This document shows positions 17,393 to 25,144 of a DNA stretch of 46,155 nucleotides, piece after piece (position 1 is the stretch's first letter; the number at the start of each line of letters is the position of its first letter). Both the position numbers and the translations under genes were made by a program. Source of the stretch: Enterococcus sp. DIV0212c. Its GTDB lineage: Bacteria > Bacillota > Bacilli > Lactobacillales > Enterococcaceae. Location: NCBI RefSeq assembly GCF_017377505.1, contig NZ_JAFREN010000009.1, positions 1 through 46,155 of the forward strand, given 5' to 3'. A model generated the notes under the pieces. That model had not been told where the DNA came from, made no database searches, and worked only from the letters and a program-made list of their open reading frames with translations.

Positions 17393-17432
17393 AAAAAAGC
17401 GAGCGGGACATAACTCTTTGAGTCACGTCTCA
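17393..17432 (-). terminator. trxA terminator, left end of the repeat
   Basis: Stem 17401-17416 with 17420-17435, better paired in minus-strand RNA (G-U pairs), followed by T7. It ends trxA transcription before uvrC. Confidence 0.75.
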
Positions 17433-17590
17433 CTCACTTGGAATGCGGATAAACGGTGGGAGCAGAAGCAATCCCTTCGGAAATAAGCTGAAATTCACAA
17501 AAATTTGAAGAGCAATTTTCGTGAATTCCTTCTTATTTCTCGGGACTAAACACTTCTGTCCCAACCTCACTTGGAATACGCATAAGATGA
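17393..17590. repeat. Dispersed GGGACA-type intergenic repeat, copy 3
   Basis: Bounded by GGGACA (17405-17410) and TGTCCC (17557-17562), with a direct repeat CTCACTTGGAAT.CG.ATAA at about 17433-17452 and 17567-17585. The inside can fold as a long hairpin (GGAAATAAG ... CTTATTTC, with AATTCAC.AAAATT / AATTTT.GTGAATT). It shares blocks with the copy at 12893. It fills the whole trxA-uvrC gap. Confidence 0.7.
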
Positions 17591-17592
17591 TT

Positions 17593-17907
17593 TTACAGAT
17601 GTTTGTCAATCAAAGCACGTAGCTGTTCTTTTGAATGAACACCAACTGCTTTTTCTACAACTTCTCCGTCTTTTTTCAATAGTAATGTTGGAATACTCAT
17701 GATTCCGAATGAAGCTGGAGTTGCTGGATTTTCGTCAACATCCATTTTTGTGATTTTCACTTCATCTTCGTCATATTCTTCACTTAATTGTTCTAAAATT
17801 GGTGATTGCATGCGACAAGGGCCACACCATGTTGCCCAAAAATCGATCAAAACAAGACCGCTATCTGTTTCAGTTGAAAAATCTTTATCAGTAATTACTT
17901 GTGTCAT
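17593..17907 (-). CDS. trxA: Thioredoxin
   Basis: A 104-residue cytoplasmic thiol-disulfide reductant. The active site WCGPCRM lies near 27-33 within LIDFWATWCGPC, and the cis-Pro region is IMSIPTLLL. Full length. AGGAGGT precedes the ATG. It has its own promoter (17977) and terminator. Its 5' UTR carries a fragment of the structured element found in front of tsf and polC. Confidence 0.97.
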   Translation of the reverse strand: MTQVITDKDFSTETDSGLVLIDFWATWCGPCRMQSPILEQLSEEYDEDEVKITKMDVDENPATPASFGIMSIPTLLLKKDGEVVEKAVGVHSKEQLRALIDKHL

Positions 17908-17934
17908 ATTATAGACCTCCTACTTATTAAAGCT

Positions 17935-17969
17935 AAACAGGTTAGCCTGTGAAGCTAGATGATGATTTC
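17935..17969 (-). repeat. Fragment of the tsf/polC leader element in the trxA 5' UTR
   Basis: TTAGCCTGTGAAGCTAGATGAT matches the right end (plus-strand view) of the tsf-leader units (CTAGCCTACGAAGCTAGATAAT), in the same orientation to the gene. Only this arm remains; it can close on itself as AGG-CTAA-CCT. It lies right after the expected transcription start. Confidence 0.6.
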
Positions 17970-17976
17970 TAAATTA

Positions 17977-17982
17977 ATTATA
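17977..17982 (-). promoter_or_regulatory. -10 box of trxA promoter
   Basis: TATAAT on the minus strand with TAGTTG 17 bases upstream. The transcript would begin near 17970, at the edge of the repeat fragment. Confidence 0.55.
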
Positions 17983-18032
17983 GCACTGGTTTGTTGATTC
18001 AACTAATCTTCTGCTTACTAAAGGTAAGCATC

Positions 18033-20399
18033 CTATTTAAATTTGACTATCGTGGCGCCATTGCCGCCTTGATTACCTGGGGCAAATTCATAACTACTGA
18101 CGCTACGGTGATTTTTTAGATAATCCGTAATACCTGTCCGCAATGCCCCTGTGCCTTTACCGTGAACGATTGTAACTTGAGGATAACCAGCTAAAATAGC
18201 TGCATCTAGATATTGGTCTACTTCGGCTAAAGCTTCTTCGTAACGCTTGCCTCGTAGATCTAACTGATTTGCCACGTGACTGCTTTCGCTTGAACGAACA
18301 GCTGTCACTCGTTGAGTCGGCTCTTTTTCGGGTGCAACTGGCGTCATGTCGCTTTCATCAACAGACATTTTTAAGATGCCTAATTGTACTTGCCATTCAG
18401 TATCGCTAGACTTACGAATCAATGTTCCGCGTTGTCCAAACGTATTGACGATGACTTCGTCACCTTTTGTTAGTTTCTTTTGTTCTTTTGCTTTTTTTAG
18501 AACTTTATTTTTTTCTAAATGGGGTTCTTCTTGATGCAGCTGAGAAAGTTTTGACTTAGCATCGATCAATTGGTGTTCTTTGATTCCCCCTTGATTGCCG
18601 CTAGTCAACTGCATTTTACGAATATCTGAAATAATACCGCCAGCTTCTTCTTCAGCTTGAGAAACAAGCTCATTAGCCTTTTGGCGGGCTTTAGCCATTT
18701 CTTTTTCACGTTCGTCGAAAAAGTAACCATACGCTTCTTTTAACTCATTATACAACCGCTCTGCTTCATCTACGTAATGACGAACTTCTAAATATTCCGT
18801 TTCAGCCATTTTACGACGATTTTCCAGATCAGCGATCATCTCATTTAAATCTTGACTTTCGCCATCCATAATATGTTTTGCTTCATCAATGATCGATGAG
18901 TCCAAACCAAGGCGTTTAGAAATTTCAAAAGCGTTACTGCGTCCTGGAACTCCAATTAATAAACGATATGTCGGGCTCAATGTATCTACATCAAATTCCA
19001 TACTTGCATTGATTGTCCCCGCACGATTATAGCCGTAAACTTTTAATTCCGGGTAATGCGTTGTCGCCATCACATAGGCACTTTTACTGCCCAAAGCATC
19101 TAAAATCGAAATTGCTAAGGCCGCACCTTCTTGTGGGTCAGTCCCAGCTCCCAACTCATCAAACAATACTAAACTGTGATTATCGACTTTGTTCAATACA
19201 TCAACAATATTGGTCATATGAGAAGAGAACGTACTTAAACTTTGTTCTATTGACTGTTCATCGCCGATATCTGCAAAGACTTCATCAAAAATTCCCATTC
19301 GGCTTTCTTCGCCAGCTGGTATAGGTAAACCTGATTGTCCCATCAATTGAAGCAAACCTAGTGTCTTCAAAGTAATCGTCTTCCCACCAGTATTTGGTCC
19401 AGTGATTACAACCGCCTGATAATCTTTTCCAATCGTGATATCGTTAGGAACAGCTTTCTCTTGGTCTAACAGAGGATGTCTCGCTTGCTTGAAATAAATA
19501 TGATTCTCATGACTGATTTCAGGAACGATTGCTTTCAGCTCTTTACCAAAACGAGCTTTTGCGTTGATAAAGTCCAGTTTACCAATAACATAGGCATTGT
19601 GCATAATATCATTTCGATGAGGAACTAGTTCTGCAGATAATTCAGATAAAATCCGCTCGATTTCATTGCGTTCAGCAATTTGATGTTGCCGTAAACGATT
19701 GTTCAGCTCAACAATTTGTTTTGGTTCAATAAATAGCGTTTGTCCGGAAGCACTTTGATCATGTATCACTCCGCCGAATACACTTTTATATTCTTGTTTA
19801 ACAGGAATAACATATCGTTCATTTCGCATTGTTACGATTGCATCACTTAAGTATTTCGCGTTTTTTCCTCTAACGATTCCATCTAATTGTTCACGAATCG
19901 TTTGTTCGTTTCTACGGATATTATTTCGAATAATTTTCAGTTCTGGCGAAGCTTCATCGGTTACTCGTCCATCTTCATCGATCGACTCTTTCAAGCGACG
20001 ACTTAATTCAGGTAAAACGATCAATTGATCGATCCAAGCATAAAGTCTTAGCAATTCGATTTCACTATCTTTTAAATCATTGAAAAAGCGCAGGATTTCA
20101 GCAGTTGTTGACAGCACCCGTCCCACATGAGCTAATTCAACTCCATTCAAATCAGCACCAATTTCTATACGTTTCATATGAGGACGAATATTCTCTAACT
20201 TGGGAATCGGAATCCCTCCGCGTAAACGTTGAAGCTTTAAACCATCCTCAGTCTCTTCTAACCATGCTTGAATCGTTGTTCCAGCATTTACAGGAGCTAA
20301 TTGTTCGATTTCTTCTAAGCCTTGAGCTGTCACAACATATTGAGAGATCATTTGTTTAACCTTGTCAAAACCTAATGTCGTTAAAATACGTGTATTCAT
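18033..20399 (-). CDS. mutS2: MutS2 ATPase/endonuclease (RqcU)
   Basis: A 788-residue MutS paralogue without the mismatch-recognition domain. It acts on branched DNA and, in Bacillus, on collided ribosomes. The start is the ATG at 20399 (MNTRILTTLGF), behind GAAGGTGA, rather than an in-frame upstream codon. Coiled core about 10-320. ATPase Walker A GPNTGGKT near 335 and Walker B LVLFDELGAGTDP near 410. A helical clamp follows (about 510-620), with a KOW-like stretch near 640 and a C-terminal Smr nuclease domain (LDLRG and HGKGTGALR). It follows zapA and cvpA in the same direction, the usual Firmicute order. Confidence 0.96.
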   Translation of the reverse strand: MNTRILTTLGFDKVKQMISQYVVTAQGLEEIEQLAPVNAGTTIQAWLEETEDGLKLQRLRGGIPIPKLENIRPHMKRIEIGADLNGVELAHVGRVLSTTAEILRFFNDLKDSEIELLRLYAWIDQLIVLPELSRRLKESIDEDGRVTDEASPELKIIRNNIRRNEQTIREQLDGIVRGKNAKYLSDAIVTMRNERYVIPVKQEYKSVFGGVIHDQSASGQTLFIEPKQIVELNNRLRQHQIAERNEIERILSELSAELVPHRNDIMHNAYVIGKLDFINAKARFGKELKAIVPEISHENHIYFKQARHPLLDQEKAVPNDITIGKDYQAVVITGPNTGGKTITLKTLGLLQLMGQSGLPIPAGEESRMGIFDEVFADIGDEQSIEQSLSTFSSHMTNIVDVLNKVDNHSLVLFDELGAGTDPQEGAALAISILDALGSKSAYVMATTHYPELKVYGYNRAGTINASMEFDVDTLSPTYRLLIGVPGRSNAFEISKRLGLDSSIIDEAKHIMDGESQDLNEMIADLENRRKMAETEYLEVRHYVDEAERLYNELKEAYGYFFDEREKEMAKARQKANELVSQAEEEAGGIISDIRKMQLTSGNQGGIKEHQLIDAKSKLSQLHQEEPHLEKNKVLKKAKEQKKLTKGDEVIVNTFGQRGTLIRKSSDTEWQVQLGILKMSVDESDMTPVAPEKEPTQRVTAVRSSESSHVANQLDLRGKRYEEALAEVDQYLDAAILAGYPQVTIVHGKGTGALRTGITDYLKNHRSVSSYEFAPGNQGGNGATIVKFK

Positions 20400-20429
20400 T
20401 TTTTCACCTTCTGTTCTTCTAATACTTGA

Positions 20430-20465
20430 GACGAGCAATTTTACTTATTTAGATTTCCGCTCGTC
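20430..20465 (-). other. Hairpin between cvpA and mutS2
   Basis: GACGAGC (20430-20436) and GCTCGTC (20459-20465) pair perfectly around a 22-base AT-rich loop. There is no T-run, so it is a candidate processing or attenuation structure within the operon. Confidence 0.4.
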
Positions 20466-20481
20466 AATAAAGCTAATCCTT

Positions 20482-21030
20482 CTATTTAATCATCTGTTCA
20501 ATCCACAAATGATAGATTTGTTTAGAAAAAATAGGGGTATCTTTTACGATAAACTGAGCTAACCCACTATTTTTAAATTGGTTTTGGACAGAATCCATGG
20601 GCAGCATAGATAACATACTTAATACTAAAAATATGCCTACATAAATAACTACTAAGCTTATTAAACCACCAGCTAATCCATTTGCTTGCTTTAAAACAGG
20701 GATAAAAACTAATCCATGAGCAAATATCGCTAAGAATCGTACAACTAACCAGCCTGCCACTAAAATAAGTAAAAAAGCTACCGCACCATAAAAAGCTTGA
20801 TCCAAATCAAGTGTTAATTCCTGTTTAAAAAAGACCAATTTCGTCTCTGCAGTTGGAGAGGGATACGGGATATACAATTCCAGATGAGAGGCTAAATCCT
20901 TATAATATGCCTTAGCAATAAAATAAGAGCACAGATAACCGAATGTATATAAAATCTGCAGAACCAATCCGCGTTTAGCTCCTGTATAAAATCCAATGGC
21001 TAATAATAGTAAAATGAGTAATGTTAACAT
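20482..21030 (-). CDS. cvpA: CvpA family membrane protein
   Basis: A 182-residue integral membrane protein with about four helices (1-20 MLTLLILLLLAIGFYTGAKR, 25-45, 80-105, 120-145). The family occurs beside mutS2 and zapA in most low-GC Gram-positives; the molecular role is unsettled (colicin V production, envelope stress). It lies 17 bases after zapA and leads into mutS2. Confidence 0.88.
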   Translation of the reverse strand: MLTLLILLLLAIGFYTGAKRGLVLQILYTFGYLCSYFIAKAYYKDLASHLELYIPYPSPTAETKLVFFKQELTLDLDQAFYGAVAFLLILVAGWLVVRFLAIFAHGLVFIPVLKQANGLAGGLISLVVIYVGIFLVLSMLSMLPMDSVQNQFKNSGLAQFIVKDTPIFSKQIYHLWIEQMIK

Positions 21031-21047
21031 CCTGTCATCCTCTCAGA

Positions 21048-21491
21048 TTATTGGTCTTGAGTTGTTTTGCTTTGAATTTGTTGTTTGCGATTTTCATTTA
21101 AGATTTGCTGTGCTTCCATGTGATTGTGAATTTCTACATCTTCTTGACCATTCTTTTTCAACACGCCTCTAGCTTCTTCTTCAATCGCTTCAATCCGTTT
21201 GATACGATTTTCAAGCTCTGCTAATCTGATTGTTTTTTTCTTAAAATCAGCGACTTCTTGCTCTAAGTTAAGCACTTTTTCTTGTTTTTTCAACTGATCC
21301 GAAATTGCATTGATCGCTAATAAAACGGATGCTTGTTCATCATTTGTTTGTGGTGAAATATGTTTGATTTCTGCTAATTGTTCATTGACTAATTTAGTCA
21401 CTAAATCCATATGTTGTTTGCTTTCTTGTCCGATAATTGTATAGGTATGATCGGCAATCACAGCTTTATATCTTGTTTTTTCTTTAACCAT
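21048..21491 (-). CDS. zapA: Cell division protein ZapA
   Basis: FtsZ-bundling factor at the division ring. The N-terminal ZapA domain (KTRYKAVIADHTYTIIGQES, about 1-45) leads into a long coiled coil (about 60-115, LKKQEKVLNLEQEVADFKKK). At 147 residues it is longer than the typical ~90-100, with a Gln/Asn-rich tail. GGAGGGAAC precedes the ATG. It is first gene of the zapA-cvpA-mutS2 operon, with an extended -10 promoter at 21528. Confidence 0.88.
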   Translation of the reverse strand: MVKEKTRYKAVIADHTYTIIGQESKQHMDLVTKLVNEQLAEIKHISPQTNDEQASVLLAINAISDQLKKQEKVLNLEQEVADFKKKTIRLAELENRIKRIEAIEEEARGVLKKNGQEDVEIHNHMEAQQILNENRKQQIQSKTTQDQ

Positions 21492-21527
21492 GGTAGTGTT
21501 CCCTCCTGTAGTGATCCATTACATGCT

Positions 21528-21536
21528 ATTGTACCA
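21528..21536 (-). promoter_or_regulatory. Extended -10 promoter of zapA operon
   Basis: TGGTACAAT on the minus strand, an extended -10 box. The best -35 is poor. Confidence 0.5.
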
Positions 21537-21731
21537 TGAAACTCATCATTGTGTGTTTTCAAATAACCCTTTCCTATTATATGCTACTAAACAGAAAAAT
21601 TAAAGGTCTAGTGTTATTATTAGGGCATTCATTACTATTTTTATAAACAATACTTATTCTTTGACACTTTCTACCATACTTAATTTCAAAAAAATATATC
21701 TGATTTTCCTCTAGTGTGTTAGAAAATTTCT

Positions 21732-21802
21732 AAAAAAATCGACCTACTCCTAATATTATCATTTTAATATGACAAACTATTAGACTTAGATCGATTTTTT
21801 TT
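21732..21802 (-). terminator. Terminator of the lone WxL-like gene
   Basis: Long imperfect stem (ATCGA and CTAATA in one arm, TATTAG and TCGAT in the other) ending in a T7 tract on the minus strand. Confidence 0.7.
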
Positions 21803-21851
21803 ATTTAATGTTGTTAAAAAGTATACCTCATCTTTAATTGTTTTTATTGGA

Positions 21852-24800
21852 CTACGGTCCAACACTTAATAAAAATTCTACTTCCGTTCGATAGGACAAA
21901 TCTTTTTGTATCATGCCTGGCGGCACACTTAGATAAAATCCATTTGAATCCTTCCACTGGATGATATTACTCATTTCAGGTTTGTCTTCCATATAAATTT
22001 TTTGCATTTCTTGATTCAAAGGCAGTATATTTTCTTTGTCCTTTACCTTTAATACAGCTCCGTTGAGTTCTTTCGTTTTCTCTCCAACTTTCGCTTGAAA
22101 AGGTTGCGTTACACGTGCTTGAATTTCCCATGGGGTTTTTGTTAAACGATTATCAAAGACCTTTAGTTGCCAATCTGGATTTGTTTGTTGTATTTCTTGT
22201 TGATGAGATCTAATTGTTTGTGTTCCAAAATTTAACGATTCAGGTTTTTCAACTTGGAATTCTGGTCCATATCCGGTAAAAGTAAATTCATAGGAATATT
22301 TCAAATATTTATTACTTGTCTCACTTAGTTGCTCGGCTACATAAACCTGTCCCTTTGATTCTTCATTCACTGCTAAATTCAGTTTAGGGTACTTTTTAAA
22401 ACCATTCTCAACTATTTTTCTGTAGTCATTCTTATTTGCTGGAAGACTAAAGTATTTCTCAATTCCGGCTTGCTTGTAATGCGCATTGTAACTTGCTTGT
22501 GAATCTGTTTCTTTCGTTGTGATCATCGTATTCTTACTCTCTAAATGATCCAGATATACAGGTACAAATCCTGCTTTGGTGATTCTGTAAAATACTGTTC
22601 GTTGATTTAACAGTCCTTTTAACGGTTCTAAAGGTCCTTGATCTTTCGTATACAATGCCTGCTGATTCTCTGGCGTTACGTATATGCCGATAACATCCTC
22701 ATAGTTTACAGTCAATTGACCATTAGATCCATTCAACTCATTTGCTTTTTGCTTAAACTGCTCCACCATTTCAAAAGGAGTTGATTGATTTGATGCATTC
22801 AGGAATACATCCGTAGATGCTTGCGGCTTACTATAGATTTCAGTAGCTCCATCAACACCTGATGGTTTCTTACTCATATCTAAATAGGTTACTTGATAAT
22901 ATGGCACGTCCTCCTGATTATTTTTATCCAAGGGTATATTTTTATCAACTACCATATTTCCGTAGCTTCCAGTTATATAAGGGATCTGATTACTGTCTTC
23001 ATGGAGTGTTAAAGCCAATGTTGATTCACCCATTTGATTCGCGGTCGTGCCACTTCCACCTAATACGATAGAATTCCCCCAAGTCACATCAACAAAGACA
23101 TACACATGTGTTTCTAACAGTTTCCCGTCTAAATTCGCCTTAAGCTTAAGCATTATAGCTGAGGCCTTTGTATCATTCGTAATAACAGATGTGTCAGCTG
23201 CTTTTACAGCACTTAGTTCATAGTCCGTCAATTCAGTGGTACCCAATTTTGCGGATGTTACTAAATTCATTAATTGGTTTTGAGTCAATTTATTGGTATC
23301 CATACCTAAAGGAACGGCTACTCTATTTGATTGTATCGTAATTTTCCCATAAAAAAATGATACTTCTTCTTGACTATACTGAATCAATTGATCCGCAATG
23401 TTCGCTGGTGTTACTGACAAGTAAGCATATTCAGGGATAATCCCTCTTTCTTGGAGTGGATATGGGTGCGTAATTAATCCTGATAGTTCTGATTTTATTG
23501 TGTCTGGTAAATTGAGAATCGGTTTAGTTGTTTCTTGATCTAAATAGTGATAATTAACCTTGGCTAAAAAATTAATACTAGTTTTAAAGGTTGTTTTTAA
23601 TACAGAATCATTACCAGTATTCAGAGTAACCGTTCCCGTAGTATCAAGGTATTTCCCACCCTCTTGATCTTTCAACAAAGTTTCGTCAATTTGGGTTTTT
23701 GAAAAACCAATTTTTCTTTCAAAATAGAAATAATGACCATATAACTCATTTTGTGATTTATCCTTGGCTTTAATCATTGTTTTTCCATTAGTAGTCGTGA
23801 TAGAAAACAAGGCTATACTGTCCGTACCAGTTTCATTAGTTACTTTCCAATCTCCTTGTACCAATGAATCAACTGTTTGGGCATCAATTTCCCAACCTAT
23901 CTCTTTTGTTCTATTTTTTACGGATTGATATGGAAGATATTGGCTAAACTCCTGATTAATTACACTGTCTTTTGTAATGGACTTTACGGTTTGTTCTTTC
24001 CCCACTGGTGCTGGATACTCTATTCTGGGAAGGATTTTATTCGTATAACTATAACCAAAATCGATATAAGGGTTATCTGATTCAGATTTTACAGTAAACT
24101 CTATTTTATTTTGGTTAGTATATGTCATTACTGCTTGGCTTTGAAAAGACGCCTGATTATTAACTAGATCTTCTTTTTTTTCAGTACTACGCATCAGAAA
24201 ATATTCGTTATTTTCCTCAATTTTAATAACAACTGGTCGAACGACATCATCTTCAACAAAAGAGCGACTAACACTATAGATTTTATCTACCCAATTTTTA
24301 TTAATTTGAAATTTATTCCCCCTAATTACATTCCTAAATGGCCAATATCCAGAGACGTAGATTGGTTTATCTTGATCATCAAAAAATTCAAATGTGAATG
24401 TCGCCGTGTCAGCACTTTTATGAGCATAAATTAATCCTAAATTATCCTTTATACCTACTGTATTTACCAGCTGATCGTCTATAGATTGTCCAGAACTATC
24501 CTGAGCCGGCTTAGAGGTCTTAATTGTCATTTTCATATTTATATTAGAATTATTATAATACCCAATGTTAGATACCTTTATCCATTCTGCCTTTTTTGTT
24601 GCAAACGGAATCCGGCCTTCTTCGGGATTATATTTCCCTTTTCCCTCTTTATCTACAAATACTCCATCTGAATGAGCTATTATTTCACTTTTACTTGACC
24701 ACATCGGAGCAAACGTATTCTCTTTTGGTATTTCATTTTTCATCGAATCTAGCCAATAGGTAGATTCTGGTAACCAAACTTCGGCCGCTTCAACAACACT

Positions 24801-24878
24801 TGAAAGCATTGCATTTGCATACACTACCAAGCCTATAAACATTGCTATATAAATAGAAAATCTTCTTTTTTTTATCAT
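21852..24878 (-). CDS. Large surface protein with MucBP and WxL-like C-terminal domain
   Basis: A secreted 1008-residue protein. The ATG at 24878 (MIKKRRF) is preferred; a TTG 18 bases upstream would overlap the GGGAG RBS. Signal peptide about 1-32 (ending SSVVEAAEV). A large beta-rich N-terminal region (about 35-290) follows, then further beta modules and a MucBP-like module near 435-510 (VNYHYLDQETTKPI). The C-terminal ~140 residues resemble WxL (FGTQTI, DWQLKVFDNR, PWEIQARV), but the second motif is VEFLLSVGP instead of a WTL ending. It has no DUF916 partner nearby and sits alone between polC and zapA, as an insertion in core gene order. It may dock on the DUF916 protein of the 4-kb locus; that is a guess. 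Confidence 0.78.
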   Translation of the reverse strand: MIKKRRFSIYIAMFIGLVVYANAMLSSVVEAAEVWLPESTYWLDSMKNEIPKENTFAPMWSSKSEIIAHSDGVFVDKEGKGKYNPEEGRIPFATKKAEWIKVSNIGYYNNSNINMKMTIKTSKPAQDSSGQSIDDQLVNTVGIKDNLGLIYAHKSADTATFTFEFFDDQDKPIYVSGYWPFRNVIRGNKFQINKNWVDKIYSVSRSFVEDDVVRPVVIKIEENNEYFLMRSTEKKEDLVNNQASFQSQAVMTYTNQNKIEFTVKSESDNPYIDFGYSYTNKILPRIEYPAPVGKEQTVKSITKDSVINQEFSQYLPYQSVKNRTKEIGWEIDAQTVDSLVQGDWKVTNETGTDSIALFSITTTNGKTMIKAKDKSQNELYGHYFYFERKIGFSKTQIDETLLKDQEGGKYLDTTGTVTLNTGNDSVLKTTFKTSINFLAKVNYHYLDQETTKPILNLPDTIKSELSGLITHPYPLQERGIIPEYAYLSVTPANIADQLIQYSQEEVSFFYGKITIQSNRVAVPLGMDTNKLTQNQLMNLVTSAKLGTTELTDYELSAVKAADTSVITNDTKASAIMLKLKANLDGKLLETHVYVFVDVTWGNSIVLGGSGTTANQMGESTLALTLHEDSNQIPYITGSYGNMVVDKNIPLDKNNQEDVPYYQVTYLDMSKKPSGVDGATEIYSKPQASTDVFLNASNQSTPFEMVEQFKQKANELNGSNGQLTVNYEDVIGIYVTPENQQALYTKDQGPLEPLKGLLNQRTVFYRITKAGFVPVYLDHLESKNTMITTKETDSQASYNAHYKQAGIEKYFSLPANKNDYRKIVENGFKKYPKLNLAVNEESKGQVYVAEQLSETSNKYLKYSYEFTFTGYGPEFQVEKPESLNFGTQTIRSHQQEIQQTNPDWQLKVFDNRLTKTPWEIQARVTQPFQAKVGEKTKELNGAVLKVKDKENILPLNQEMQKIYMEDKPEMSNIIQWKDSNGFYLSVPPGMIQKDLSYRTEVEFLLSVGP

Positions 24879-25052
24879 TGCATTAAAAACTCCCAACTAT
24901 TAACTTATTGCATTTAGATTATTATAACAAATAATCCACATTGTCCCCTCGCCTAAACTGAATCGTTTAGTGTTCAATATAAAATAATTTTTTGTCTATA
25001 TTTATTAGCAAGACTTGATTTAATAACATTGTTCTAGCGGAATCTGTTCATC

Positions 25053-25107
25053 AAAAAAAGGAAATGCCACAAAATTATCAACATAATTTTTGTGGCATTT
25101 CCTTTTT
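25053..25107. terminator. polC terminator (bidirectional)
   Basis: A near-perfect 25-bp stem (25053-25077 with 25083-25107) around GGAAATGCCACAAAA, with a T-run on each strand. Confidence 0.88.
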
Positions 25108-25144
25108 ATTTTAGAGCTAAGTATATACACCTTACCCTACCTTT

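Larger units (their letters stand above)
21492..21851. other. Gene-free stretch upstream of zapA
   Basis: Holds the zapA promoter (21528-21536) and the terminator of the 1008-residue surface gene (21732-21802). The middle (21560-21720) is AT-rich with no open frame or recognisable motif. Confidence 0.5.
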
